NCBI GenBank assembly: GCA_028278225.1
Contig: JANQEU010000014.1
Span: forward strand, 1 to 64,000
DNA from: Cyclobacteriaceae bacterium
Lineage (GTDB): Bacteria; Bacteroidota; Bacteroidia; Cytophagales; Cyclobacteriaceae
DNA length: 64,000 bases
Direction of reading: 5' to 3'
The notes under the pieces are model-generated. The model was given only the letters and a program-made list of their open reading frames with translations, did no database searches and was not told where the DNA came from. Shown one piece after another: positions 22,605-31,640 of the stretch (its first letter is position 1; each line of letters begins with the position of its first letter). A program made the position numbers and the translations under genes.

Positions 22605-24212
22605 TCAATTTTCTGCGCGTTCAAGCTTCTGCTTCTCCACCATGGCTGCCACATCCGCTAATAATTGCCTGGCATCATAAACAATACCATCACGGATAGT
22701 GTATTCCACACCTCCTACTCTTTCTACTTCCTTGGTTTCATCATTGAGTTTCACGGCCCCGGTCCCATATAAGACTTTGAAGTTTTCCAGAGGATTTTCT
22801 CCGACGATTAACATATCGGCCTTGAGACCGGCCCTTATCACGCCATACTCAATCGGCTTTTTCTGCGGATAGAATATTTCTTCTGCACCGTGCATGGTGG
22901 CGGCCCGGACAACTTCTAAGGGATGAAAACCAGCCTCCTGCAGCATTTCAAGCTCAAGGATAGTTCCAAACCCAAATAACTGATAAATGAACCCGGAATC
23001 AGAGCCTACCGTTACTTTGCCTCCCCTGTTTTTGTAGTCTTTCAAAAATTCCATCCACTTCTGATAGAATTTTTTCCATGCTACTTCATCGTGAGTGGTC
23101 CAGTAAAACCAATATGCTCCGTGACTTTCCCTGCTTGGTTGGTAGAAATCCATCAGAGACGGAAGCGTGTATTTTTCATGCCAATCCGCATTGCGGGCTC
23201 TCATAACGTCCCTTCCGGCCGAATAAATGGTCATCGTTGGGTTGATAAAAAAATCTAATTCCAAAAACTCATCAATAAGGGCGTTCCACTCATCACTCCC
23301 TCGTTTATGAATAAGGTTCCATTGTCTTGCTACCTGCCCAAAGCGGTGTTGCTCGTCCATGTAATTCATATCAACAGGCCAGGGTTGCACATCATAGTCT
23401 TTGTACAATGCTTCGAAAAGCCCATAATAGTGTGTCATGCCTGTCATCCCGAGACGAGCGGCGTCAATGGCATTCATCTGGGCCACTCCCATTTGACCAA
23501 GGTGAGCTGTAGAACCCATTCCGAGTTTATTGGCTTCATCGATGAGGGCCGCCATAATTTCGGGACGGTACGACCCCAATTTCAACCCGTCAGCTCCTTT
23601 ACTTTTCGCATAACGAACCCACGCCCGTGCATCCTCCGGGGTCATGATCTTCCTGTCTTCCCAGTCTTTTCCGCTGCCCGGGCGATGAAATGAAACTATC
23701 CGGGGTGCGACGATTTCATTTTTTGCACTGCGGTCCTTTTCACTCAACGACCATTCAAACGGGCCTGTCGGAACTCCCCTGACTGTAGTTATGCCGTGTG
23801 CAAGCCATAGTTTATAAACGTATTCCGCTTCCGGTGTTTTCGGAAAGCCACCTGTATGCGCATGGAGATCAACAATGCCCGGCATCACATATTTTCCTGA
23901 AGCATCGATCTCCTTGGTAGCGTCTTTAGGCCTTTTGTCTTCTTTAATTTCAAGATAAGGAGCGCCCACTACCTTGACATCTGCGATCCTATCGTCCTCA
24001 ACGACAATGTCCACAGGACCTATTGGCGGTGCGCCCGTTCCATCAATGAGGGTGGCCCCTCTGATGATCAGCCGTTCGAATGGTCCCTCACCCTCGTTCT
24101 CACCGCGATCCGGAGCAGGTCTGACCTGATTGTCCTGCGCAAATGTGTGGCAGTAACAAGCGGTAATACCAAGAAATACGAGTAAAGGAATTAGAAATTT
24201 TCTCTTCATCAT
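22605..24212 (-). CDS. Exported amidohydrolase (imidazolonepropionase-like), paralogue A
   Basis: 535 residues. The signal sequence has a lipobox-like ITAC at Cys19, and alternatively a signal-peptidase-I site at TFAQ. The metal-dependent amidohydrolase pattern is complete: VDLHAHTGG (HxH), Lys in DGLKLGSYRPE, His in GSTAHLGQ, His in GMTHYYG and Asp in GSDSGFIY. The flanking beta-sandwich parts LIIRGATLIDGTGAPP and AGLKADMLIVGENPLEN are typical. It is the mirror-image neighbour of a paralogue of nearly the same length, transcribed divergently from a 170-bp gap. Likely periplasmic or lipid-anchored peptidase/dipeptidase-like hydrolase; the substrate is unknown. Confidence 0.88.
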   Translation of the reverse strand: MMKRKFLIPLLVFLGITACYCHTFAQDNQVRPAPDRGENEGEGPFERLIIRGATLIDGTGAPPIGPVDIVVEDDRIADVKVVGAPYLEIKEDKRPKDATKEIDASGKYVMPGIVDLHAHTGGFPKTPEAEYVYKLWLAHGITTVRGVPTGPFEWSLSEKDRSAKNEIVAPRIVSFHRPGSGKDWEDRKIMTPEDARAWVRYAKSKGADGLKLGSYRPEIMAALIDEANKLGMGSTAHLGQMGVAQMNAIDAARLGMTGMTHYYGLFEALYKDYDVQPWPVDMNYMDEQHRFGQVARQWNLIHKRGSDEWNALIDEFLELDFFINPTMTIYSAGRDVMRARNADWHEKYTLPSLMDFYQPSRESHGAYWFYWTTHDEVAWKKFYQKWMEFLKDYKNRGGKVTVGSDSGFIYQLFGFGTILELEMLQEAGFHPLEVVRAATMHGAEEIFYPQKKPIEYGVIRAGLKADMLIVGENPLENFKVLYGTGAVKLNDETKEVERVGGVEYTIRDGIVYDARQLLADVAAMVEKQKLERAEN

Positions 24213-24384
24213 TTGATCTGAATTTAAGTGGATTGATTTCTCAAGGTTATGTCAGTCCAATTTATTAAAAAATGAAACTAAGCCTGGCAAATAGTATGAG
24301 TTAAAGCCGATAAGTACTTTGAATGGTAGGTTGACGATAAATAATCCCTTATTTTAACATTTCATCTCAATCTAATCACACCAT

Positions 24385-25974
24385 ATGAAACGAATTATCC
24401 TGATCCTTTTTTCATCTTCTTTTTTTTCGATATCCATTTTTTCACAGCAGTTAAACCCCGCACCGGACAGGGGACCTGACGAAGGAGAAGGTCCGTTTGA
24501 ACGGCTTATTATCCGCGGTGCAACAGTGATCGATGGGACGGGTGCCCCTCCTCAGGGTCCGAAGGATATCGTCATCGAAGGAAATAAAATCGTCAGAATA
24601 GCCAGTGTCGGTACTCCGAAAGTCCCGATCGAGGAATCCGGGAGACCTACGGGAGCAACTAAGGAAATAGACGCTCACGGTTCTTACGTCCTGCCGGGAT
24701 TCATCAATTTGCATGCTCATGTAGGGGGTGCGAAAAAATCTCCAAACGCCGAATACCCCTACAAACTGTGGATGGCCCATGGCATTACAACGATTCGTGG
24801 TGTTCCTGCAGCAAACGTGAACTGGACCCAAAGCGAGAAAAAAAGAAGTGCGGAAAATAAGATCGTCGCACCTCGAATCATCGCATTCCACACCCTGGGA
24901 TCGGGAGAGGATTGGAAGGGTGGTCCTGTTTATACCCCTGAAAAAGCACGTGAGTGGGTGAGATGGGCAGCACAAAAAGGTGTTGAAGGGATTAAGTTTT
25001 TCAGCCAAGACCCTGAAGTAATGGCAGCAGCCATTGACGAGGCTCATAAAAACAAAATGGGCACGGTGGCGCACATTGCGCAGTCCATGGTGGCGAGAGT
25101 CAATGCCTTAGATGCCGCACGCATGGGTTTGGATAATATGACCCACTTCTATGGTCTTTTTGAGGCCCTTTACAAAGATGATGATGTGCAGGACTGGCCA
25201 CCTGATTTTATTTATAATGACGAACAATACCGCTTTAGCCAGGTGGCCTATCAGTGGGATAAGATCTATCCGCGGGGCAGTGAGCAATGGAATGCACTGA
25301 TTGACGAATTCCTGGCACTGGATTTTATAATTGATCCTACCATGACTGCCTATCTGGCCGGGCGTGATGTAATGAGGGAAAGACTGGCAGAATGGCATGA
25401 AAAGTATACGCTGCCCTCACTTCACGACTTTTATTACCCGAGCAGGGTAGATCATGGATCATATTTCTACGACTGGACCTCCTGGGATGAAATTGCCTGG
25501 AAAAACTTTTACAAAGTGTGGATGTCGTTTCTGAATGACTATAAGAACGCGGGAGGCAGGGTAACCGTAAGTGATGACGCCTCATTTATTTACAATCTCT
25601 GGGGGTTTGGCTACATCGAGGAAATGGAACTTCAGCAGGAAGCCGGATTCCATCCACTTGAGGTGATCAGGGGCGCCACATTATATGCCTCACAAGCCAT
25701 TCACGAGCCGAAAGGCAAAGACATAGAGTTCGGTATCATTCGCCCGGGTTTACTTGCGGATTTAGTGATCGTTGATGAAAATCCGGTTCAGAACCTCAAG
25801 GTGTTGTATGGTACCGGTTTTCTCAGACTGAATGATGAAACTCAAAAACTGGAAAGGGTAGGTGGAGTAAAATATACCATAAAAGACGGCATTATTTACG
25901 ATGCAAAACAACTGCTGAAAGATGTCGAGAACATGGTTTTGCAACAAAAAAAAGAACGTGCCGAAAGCAAGTGA
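24385..25974 (+). CDS. Exported amidohydrolase (imidazolonepropionase-like), paralogue B
   Basis: 529 residues, clearly homologous to paralogue A along its length (shared PAPDRG, EGEGPFERLIIRGAT, IDGTGAPP and the WNALIDEF region). The signal peptide SSSFFSISIFSQQ is of the ordinary type and has no lipobox, unlike A, so A and B may differ in anchoring. Metal ligands are kept: INLHAHVGG, Lys in GIKFFSQDPE, His in VAHIAQ, His in NMTHFYG, Asp in VSDDASFIY. It is followed by an acetyltransferase gene whose GTG overlaps its stop. The two divergent copies suggest an old duplication with inversion. Confidence 0.88.
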   Translation: MKRIILILFSSSFFSISIFSQQLNPAPDRGPDEGEGPFERLIIRGATVIDGTGAPPQGPKDIVIEGNKIVRIASVGTPKVPIEESGRPTGATKEIDAHGSYVLPGFINLHAHVGGAKKSPNAEYPYKLWMAHGITTIRGVPAANVNWTQSEKKRSAENKIVAPRIIAFHTLGSGEDWKGGPVYTPEKAREWVRWAAQKGVEGIKFFSQDPEVMAAAIDEAHKNKMGTVAHIAQSMVARVNALDAARMGLDNMTHFYGLFEALYKDDDVQDWPPDFIYNDEQYRFSQVAYQWDKIYPRGSEQWNALIDEFLALDFIIDPTMTAYLAGRDVMRERLAEWHEKYTLPSLHDFYYPSRVDHGSYFYDWTSWDEIAWKNFYKVWMSFLNDYKNAGGRVTVSDDASFIYNLWGFGYIEEMELQQEAGFHPLEVIRGATLYASQAIHEPKGKDIEFGIIRPGLLADLVIVDENPVQNLKVLYGTGFLRLNDETQKLERVGGVKYTIKDGIIYDAKQLLKDVENMVLQQKKERAESK

Positions 25975-26507
25975 AACCGTACAGGCATATCCGGGAACTG
26001 CAGAAAGAGGATGCCTATCTTGTCGTGGATTATTTCCATGGCGGGTCTCGTGATTTCCTCTGGAATATGGGAGTGGATCCCGGCCGGTTGCTTCCCAGAC
26101 AAGGCTGGATTGACCGGATTGCAAATGATATGGATAATTCCATCGAGGAAAGAGAATTTTATTATGTACTGTGGGAAATCGACTCCACACCTGTTGGCCA
26201 TTCCAATATCAACCAGATAAAATACGGAAAAGAGGCTCACATGCATTTACATATTTGGAAACCGGAAGCCAGGGGGTCCGGAAATGGAGCTTTTTTTGTA
26301 AAAAGAAGCGTTCAACAATATTTCAGGGTTTTTCAACTTCAGCAATTGTATTGCGCACCCAATTGGAAGAATGAAGCACCCAACAAAACACTGGCAAGGG
26401 CGGGGTTTACATTTCTGGAAAAATACGAAGGCGTCCCGGGAAGGATAAACTACAAGCAATATCTTAATAAATGGATCATCAGGAAGGATCAGGTGACTTT
26501 TGATTGA
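25971..26507 (+). CDS. GNAT-family acetyltransferase
   Basis: 178 residues with the GNAT layout: an N-terminal strand-helix (YRHIRELQKEDAYLVVDYF), the central strand HLHIWKPEARGSGNGAFFVKRS where RGSGNG sits at the acetyl-CoA loop (consensus Q/RxxGxG/A), and the final CAPNWKNEAPNKTLARAGFT, the usual N-x-x-A/S-x-x-x-x-x-K/R-x-G-F pattern. The start is a GTG overlapping the stop of the amidohydrolase gene (GTGA), hence coupled. It converges on the long helical-protein gene, overlapping its end by 19 bases. The acceptor is unknown; it might modify the amine released by the amidohydrolase, which is speculation. Confidence 0.75.
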   Translation: MKPYRHIRELQKEDAYLVVDYFHGGSRDFLWNMGVDPGRLLPRQGWIDRIANDMDNSIEEREFYYVLWEIDSTPVGHSNINQIKYGKEAHMHLHIWKPEARGSGNGAFFVKRSVQQYFRVFQLQQLYCAPNWKNEAPNKTLARAGFTFLEKYEGVPGRINYKQYLNKWIIRKDQVTFD

Positions 26508-27952
26508 ACCCAGGATCTGTAATCAACATAATCCAGATCTGCCGAAGGGAATTTACCGGCTTCTTCAAGTTTCTCAAATTCATACATCAGATCAGAAAAG
26601 TGTTGCCCGTGTTCGAAGACAGGCGCCTTGCCAATCCGGGAAAAAAATTTCAGCAGAAGATCGTAAAATGGTTGAGATCCACCTGACTTTCGTATAAACC
26701 TTCGTGTGCTGTCAACAAAATACCTGAGAACAAAGACATTACTTTTTTCATAGTGGATCATAAGGTTTAAAAAACGCGCGTGAAGGAGTATATCCAACCT
26801 TGTTTCTTCTCTGATTTCCAATATTTCGTTGACCCATTTGAGTGCCCTGTCAAAATTTCCCGTTCTGAAAAAAATACTTGCCAACTGAAATCGAAAGGAC
26901 AATAAATAATCATTTGGAAGCAGCATCCTGTTTTTCAGGACAAACTTTTCGATTTCCAGTACCTTATTTGAATGTTCAGGTACATCCAATGAATCCCGTA
27001 TCACTTCCAACTCCAGGTTATAGGTACGCGAAATGTTACGAAAAAATGATCTGGTCCTTTTGCCTGCTTTTATGGAAGCATAAACTTCCTTAAGTTTTTC
27101 AATTCGCTCACCAGCTTTCCGGAAGTTGCGACTAAAGATCTCATAGCTGATCAGGTTATTGACAGTAGATGCATACATACCGGGAGATTCCGTCAGGCGA
27201 TTGGGAAAAGATTCCATAAACTCCACAAACTCCGAAAGGCTTTCGGCTCCCTTTTCACCATTTTCATCGCGAATCTCTTTGAAATAAACCGAATTGTAAT
27301 GAAGTATTTTTGATTCGAAGGTTTTCGCATTGCCGATGTCCTCCAGTAATGATTCATCCTTACCTGGTGCTGTGTTCTCGTAAATACTTGACGCTACGTC
27401 CGCTATCAGCTTGTAGTACGTCAGTTTATTTTCAATTCTTGCAAGAATCTTTTCCTGATCTACTGAAATTTTCCTGACGATTTCGTGATCCTGCGGATTT
27501 ATGTGCTGCCCAAACCTTCTCCGCCAATCCAGGATTTCCAACTGACTTTCCCATAATTCATATTCAACAGCAATTCGTTCAGCCCTGGAAAGTTCCGAAT
27601 CCATCAGATTGTAGAGCTCCTTATTATTTAAAATCTCAACATTCCTCAGTATGTCTTTAACTTCTCCATTTTTGGAAGCTTTATGATGAAAATTTCTGAG
27701 GGCTCTGAGAATCAGGTCTTTTAAGTAATTTTTGATTACATGGAATTGAGCGGTGAAGTTTCTATCTGAAAACTTCTCCTTGATCAATCGTTCATCATAT
27801 ACCTCCTGACCATCGATGGCCTTGAAAACATCATAGTAGTCTGAACGCTCGACTGACACGGTGGAAAACAACCTGAAATATCTCTTTTCGGCTGGTGACA
27901 GTGACTTAATCAGCTCAAAAAGTTGTGTGCTTTTACCTTTTGAAACCTTCAT
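26489..27952 (-). CDS. Conserved helical protein of unknown function
   Basis: 487 residues from the ATG giving MKVSKGKSTQLFELIKSLSPAEKRYFRLF. It is almost wholly alpha-helical, without signal peptide or membrane helix. The helical pairs in the second half (for example FRFQLASIFFRTGNFDRALKWVNEI) resemble TPR repeats. Proteins with this N-terminal LSPAEKRYF motif seem widespread in Bacteroidota, but I know no assigned function. It stands alone; a scaffold or regulatory TPR-like protein is the best description. Confidence 0.75.
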   Translation of the reverse strand: MKVSKGKSTQLFELIKSLSPAEKRYFRLFSTVSVERSDYYDVFKAIDGQEVYDERLIKEKFSDRNFTAQFHVIKNYLKDLILRALRNFHHKASKNGEVKDILRNVEILNNKELYNLMDSELSRAERIAVEYELWESQLEILDWRRRFGQHINPQDHEIVRKISVDQEKILARIENKLTYYKLIADVASSIYENTAPGKDESLLEDIGNAKTFESKILHYNSVYFKEIRDENGEKGAESLSEFVEFMESFPNRLTESPGMYASTVNNLISYEIFSRNFRKAGERIEKLKEVYASIKAGKRTRSFFRNISRTYNLELEVIRDSLDVPEHSNKVLEIEKFVLKNRMLLPNDYLLSFRFQLASIFFRTGNFDRALKWVNEILEIREETRLDILLHARFLNLMIHYEKSNVFVLRYFVDSTRRFIRKSGGSQPFYDLLLKFFSRIGKAPVFEHGQHFSDLMYEFEKLEEAGKFPSADLDYVDYRSWVQSKVT

Positions 27953-28087
27953 AATATAGTATAATTCAAGGGTAAATATCATGTTTAATATAAATTATAA
28001 AATTCAGAAACCTACGTTTTTTAAATTTATTCATATTTTCTATTGAAAGTCGATCATACATTTACTCCATCATCAAAAAAATTCAAA

Positions 28088-28471
28088 ATGGCAAATGTGA
28101 TTAACTGGTTTGAAATCCCAGCAAAAGATTTCGACAGGGCCTGTAACTTTTATGAGAAAGTACTCGGGGGTACTGTTCAAAAAATAGAACCTTCAGACGA
28201 AATTCCGTATCAAATGGCGTTTTTGCCTGGATATGATCAAAATTCAGGCGAAGTCGGAGGTGCTGTGGTAACCGGTGAGGGATATGAACCCTCCACCACC
28301 GGATCTGTAATTTATTTGAACGGGGGAGACGACCTGGCCGTTCCGCTTGGCAGAGTAGAAAATGCCGGCGGGAAAGTCATTGTTCCTAAAACTGCTATCG
28401 GTGAAAATGGATTCTTTGCGCAATTCACTGATTCCGAAGGGAATAGGGTCGCTTTCCATTCCATGGGTTAG
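28088..28471 (+). CDS. VOC (glyoxalase/bleomycin-resistance)-family protein
   Basis: 127 residues from the ATG giving MANVINWFEIPAKDFDRACNFYEKVLGG. The two beta-alpha-beta-beta-beta modules of the VOC fold are seen, the second starting at VIYLNGGDDLAVPLGRVENAGGKVI and ending GFFAQFTDSEGNRVAFHSM. Metal-ligand positions are weak: Asn or Trp replaces the first His, and Glu (PSDEIPYQM) and His at the end may remain. Many such small members have lost enzymatic activity or bind ligands. The 15-codon upstream extension (MKVDHTF) is low-complexity and probably not translated. A terminator follows. Confidence 0.85.
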   Translation: MANVINWFEIPAKDFDRACNFYEKVLGGTVQKIEPSDEIPYQMAFLPGYDQNSGEVGGAVVTGEGYEPSTTGSVIYLNGGDDLAVPLGRVENAGGKVIVPKTAIGENGFFAQFTDSEGNRVAFHSMG

Positions 28472-28477
28472 CCTTTT

Positions 28478-28508
28478 GGGGAGATTTTCTTCTCCCCTTT
28501 TCCTTTCC
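28478..28508 (+). terminator. Intrinsic terminator after the VOC gene
   Basis: GGGGAGA, loop TTTTCT, TCTCCCC, then TTTTCCTTTCC. It is seven bases beyond the stop codon and points rightwards. Confidence 0.7.
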
Positions 28509-28686
28509 GGGAAAACATTTTCACCCATCCCACCCGTACGCGATCTTTCGCCAGGAGTTAGCCGTTGATAACTCTTACTTCTGTAAAAACAAAATCTAAT
28601 ACACACAGACATTTGTTTTATAGGATGGCATGCCAACTTGTCAGTTGTAATTTCTTGGACCCTTTTTTGCATTTTCCTCCCCATCT

Positions 28687-30423
28687 ATGGCAAAATCGAA
28701 AGTTACCATCGGTCATGTTTTCAAGACGATCATATGGCCCAGAAGAAATATTGTATTTATCGGCCTGATTCTTATCATCATCAGCAGGTTGGCAAGTCTG
28801 GTGCTTCCGGGGGCCAGCAAATACCTGATGGACGATGTTATTGTCAATGGTGACATGAACATGTTGAAGATCTTGCTGATTGTAGTCTTTGGTGCTATCA
28901 CTGTACAGGCCATTACATCCTTCGCCCTAACCCGGATATTAAGTGTGGAAGCCCAACATCTGATCGCACAGTTGAGAGTACAGGTCCAAAAGCAGGTGAT
29001 CTACTTACCTGTAAGATTCTTCGACAATACCAAATCAGGTGAATTGGTCTCTCGCATTATGTCAGATGTGGAAGGAGTACGAAATCTTGTAGGAACCGGG
29101 CTCGTTCAGCTTTTTGGTGGCATTTTGACCGCTATTATTTCGCTTGTTCTTCTTATAAACATTAGCCCCATGATGACGCTATATGTGCTGGTACCTGTTG
29201 TTATATTCGGATTTATTTCCTTAAAGGCATTTGGCTATATACGCCCCATATTCAGGGAAAGAGGAAAGATAAATGCAGAGGTCACCGGTCGTCTTACAGA
29301 GACCCTGAACGGTGTACGGGTGATCAAAGGATTTAACGCGGAGCAGCAAGAAGTGAAAACGTTCGAAAGCGGCGTAGAGCGTCTCTATGAAAATATCAAG
29401 AAAAGTTTGACGTCGACCAGCCTGGTTACAAGTTCAGCAACATTTCTACTTGGATTAGCAAGTACTGGCATAATGGGGATCGGCGGCTATATGATCATGA
29501 ACAACGACTTAACCGTAGGTGAGTTTCTTTCATTCACATTGTACCTTGGTTTTATGATCGCTCCAATTGTTCAGATGAGCAATATCGGCAGTCAGCTCAC
29601 CGAAGCATTCGCAGGGTTGGATCGAACCGAAGAGCTAATGAATACGCCTCTTGAGGATGACGGATCCATGCGGACCGAACGATTGAATGGAGTAAAAGGC
29701 GATATTAAATTTGACAATGTCTCTTTCGGATATGAAGAAGAAAAACATGTAGTACATGATGTTTCCTTTGATGCACCTTCGGGGAGTGTAACTGCCCTGG
29801 TAGGATCATCCGGCTCAGGCAAATCGACCATTGCAGGACTCGCCGCTACTTTTTTGACTCCGGAATCGGGAACAATTACGATTGATGGGTTTGACCTTTC
29901 AAATATTTCTTTAGAAAGCTACCGGAAAAATCTGGGAGTGGTTCTCCAGGACGACTTCCTTTTTGAAGGTACGATACGAGAGAACATTCTTTTTCCTAGA
30001 CCTGAAGCAACTAGTGAAGAATTGCAAAACGCTGTCAAATCAGCTCATGTAAATGAGTTTTCAGACCGATTCGAGGAAGGTTTGGATACACTGATCGGTG
30101 AACGCGGGGTCAAATTATCCGGCGGTCAACGTCAGAGAATAGCCATTGCAAGAGCTATTTTAGCAGATCCCAAAATCCTGATCCTGGATGAAGCGACATC
30201 CAATTTAGACACGGAAAGTGAATCATACATCCAGGAAAGTCTAAGTCGGCTGATGGTGGGTCGGACAACCTTTGTAATCGCTCACCGCCTTAGTACTATC
30301 CGCCGTGCAGACCAGATTCTCGTCATCGAAAACGGGCGGATCCGTGAACAGGGGACACATGAAAAATTGATAGAAAAGAAAGGCAGATACTACGATCTGT
30401 ATACTTATCAGGCCAGGATTTAA
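28687..30423 (+). CDS. ABC transporter, fused permease/ATPase (MsbA/lipid-multidrug exporter type)
   Basis: 578 residues: six membrane helices (about 20-300) of a type IV exporter, then the nucleotide-binding domain. Walker A is GSSGSGKST near 375, the Q-loop VVLQDDFLFEGTIRENI, the signature LSGGQRQRIA near 477, Walker B ILILDEATSNLD near 500, and the H-loop IAHRLST. Works as a homodimer exporting lipids, drugs or peptides from the inner membrane. It is transcribed alone, with no peptidase C39 domain, so it is not a typical bacteriocin exporter. Confidence 0.93.
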   Translation: MAKSKVTIGHVFKTIIWPRRNIVFIGLILIIISRLASLVLPGASKYLMDDVIVNGDMNMLKILLIVVFGAITVQAITSFALTRILSVEAQHLIAQLRVQVQKQVIYLPVRFFDNTKSGELVSRIMSDVEGVRNLVGTGLVQLFGGILTAIISLVLLINISPMMTLYVLVPVVIFGFISLKAFGYIRPIFRERGKINAEVTGRLTETLNGVRVIKGFNAEQQEVKTFESGVERLYENIKKSLTSTSLVTSSATFLLGLASTGIMGIGGYMIMNNDLTVGEFLSFTLYLGFMIAPIVQMSNIGSQLTEAFAGLDRTEELMNTPLEDDGSMRTERLNGVKGDIKFDNVSFGYEEEKHVVHDVSFDAPSGSVTALVGSSGSGKSTIAGLAATFLTPESGTITIDGFDLSNISLESYRKNLGVVLQDDFLFEGTIRENILFPRPEATSEELQNAVKSAHVNEFSDRFEEGLDTLIGERGVKLSGGQRQRIAIARAILADPKILILDEATSNLDTESESYIQESLSRLMVGRTTFVIAHRLSTIRRADQILVIENGRIREQGTHEKLIEKKGRYYDLYTYQARI

Positions 30424-30442
30424 GGAAACGGGCTGTTATCTG

Positions 30443-30736
30443 TTAGCCGGCCATTTTTAGTCTTTGGATCTGATCAACGGGACCGAAAGTTTTAGTTTCC
30501 ATTACCCGTTTTTTCCCTTTGATCAGAACGATCTCAACAGGACTAAATTTGACTTCCTCCGTTTTCTTCACAACCCTGTCAAAAAAATCCTTGGCCTTAT
30601 CGTATTCTCCTCTTTCGAACTGGTGATGGTTTTCAGTTCTGTTAACCGGCATTCCCGGTATCACAAAATAAGTAATAGCGTTAACGGCATATCGGGGTTT
30701 GAACGATGTGAGGAAGTCTTGCCAGGCTTTTTTCAT
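30443..30736 (-). CDS. Small conserved hypothetical protein
   Basis: 97 residues, soluble, basic, with mixed alpha/beta prediction by eye (KKAWQDFLTSFKPRYAVNAITYFV, then YDKAKDFFDRVVKKTEEVKFSPVEIVLI). It has no known motif that I recognise. It stands in the gap after the ABC exporter and is read convergently to it. The size and composition fit a real gene; the KRVMETKTFGPVDQIQRLK tail is untypical of shadow frames. An inverted repeat lies 44 bp upstream of its start. Confidence 0.55.
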   Translation of the reverse strand: MKKAWQDFLTSFKPRYAVNAITYFVIPGMPVNRTENHHQFERGEYDKAKDFFDRVVKKTEEVKFSPVEIVLIKGKKRVMETKTFGPVDQIQRLKMAG

Positions 30737-30779
30737 TTGTCTTGATGATTAGCTTCTCAAATCTAAAAATTAAATAGGG

Positions 30780-30822
30780 AAGTTGTTAAAAAATCCGTAG
30801 TAAATAAAATTATTAACAACTT
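30780..30822. repeat. Inverted repeat in a 300-bp intergenic gap
   Basis: AAGTTGTTAA and TTAACAACTT enclose a 23-base spacer. It is upstream of the small hypothetical gene and could be an operator or AT-rich hairpin. The rest of the 30737-31036 gap shows no ORF, terminator or strong promoter. Confidence 0.35.
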
Positions 30823-31036
30823 ACTTCACAACATCATTTACTGCAAACGGTTCTCAAAAACCATTTTCCGTAGCTTAAACTTCAGATAGCAAATATCACA
30901 GAAACGTTTAGTGAGATTATTTTCCAGAAAATATCCAATTTATCTTCTTAGAGTCCTTTTCAAGTGACTCTGAGCAGAAAGGAACCATGAATCGAATATA
31001 TAAATCGTTAACTTAATGAAGTGAATAGAAATCAGA

Positions 31037-31255
31037 ATGGATATTCAGCAAAAAAAACTCAATCTAATACAATGGTTGGTCAATCTTAAGGGTGAAAAAC
31101 TGATCCGGAGGGTAGAGGCCATAAGTAAAGAAGATACGGATTTCTGGGATGAACTTACCGAAGATCAAAGAACAGAGATCAAAAAAGGAATTCATGAACT
31201 GGATTCCGGGGAAAGACACGACTATGAACAGGTCGTGCTTCGTCATCGTCCATGA
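31037..31255 (+). CDS. Putative antitoxin of a RelE/ParE-type pair (addiction module component)
   Basis: 72 residues, charged and helical (IQWLVNLKGEKLIRRVEAI, then ELTEDQRTEIKKGIHELDSGE). It resembles the small addiction-module antitoxins that precede RelE/ParE toxins and ends in a basic RHRP tail. Its stop overlaps the ATG of the downstream toxin frame (ATGA), the usual layout of such pairs. The toxin frame has a premature stop, so this antitoxin probably remains without a full partner. Confidence 0.7.
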   Translation: MDIQQKKLNLIQWLVNLKGEKLIRRVEAISKEDTDFWDELTEDQRTEIKKGIHELDSGERHDYEQVVLRHRP

Positions 31256-31548
31256 GCCGAAAAATAGTCCTCTCTCCAACGGCTAGGTGAAAGCTTGATC
31301 ATTTATTGGATTACCTCGAATCAGAATGGTCTGAGAAAGTCAAAAATGGCTTTATTGCCGAACTGGATAGAAGCCTGGATCAGATAAAGAAACACCCTAA
31401 AAGCTGTCCGGAATCCGTTGAAATGAAAGGACTTCATAGATGTGTGGTGACTAAGCAAAACAGCCTGTTTTACAGGATCAGGGAAAATGAGATTGAGATA
31501 ATTACCTTTTTTGACAACCGTCAGGACCCAACCAGTTTAAAACTATAG
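31252..31548 (+). pseudogene. RelE/ParE-type toxin interrupted by an in-frame TGA at codon 13
   Basis: From the ATG overlapping the antitoxin stop the frame reads MSRKIVLSPTAR, then TGA (31288-31290), then KLDHLLDYLESEWSEK and on to FDNRQDPTSLKL. Without the TGA this is a complete 98-residue RelE/ParE toxin: N-terminal strand, two helices, then the HRCVVTKQNSLFYRI and EIEIITFFDNRQDP strands. CGA to TGA is the simplest cause of the stop. A TTG at 31306 could restart translation, giving a protein lacking the first strand. I judge the toxin inactive, unless the stop is read through or is an error. Confidence 0.8.
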
Positions 31549-31571
31549 TAAATCAATCAGAATTGATTTAC
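31548..31571. terminator. AT-rich hairpin between convergent genes
   Basis: GTAAATCAAT, loop CAGA, ATTGATTTAC: perfect 10-bp arms, but no T-run on either side. Possibly a weak terminator between the toxin remnant and fabF. Confidence 0.35.
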
Positions 31572-31640
31572 CGCATACAGCATCATCAACCTTTTTGGTT
31601 TCTCAATTCTTTTAAGTCTGCCAGAGGAGGAAACGGAGAA

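Noticed and set aside
28687-30423. ABC exporter as the transporter of the RiPP cluster
   Set aside because: It is 23 kb away in ordinary chromosome, has no C39 peptidase domain and no link to the island.
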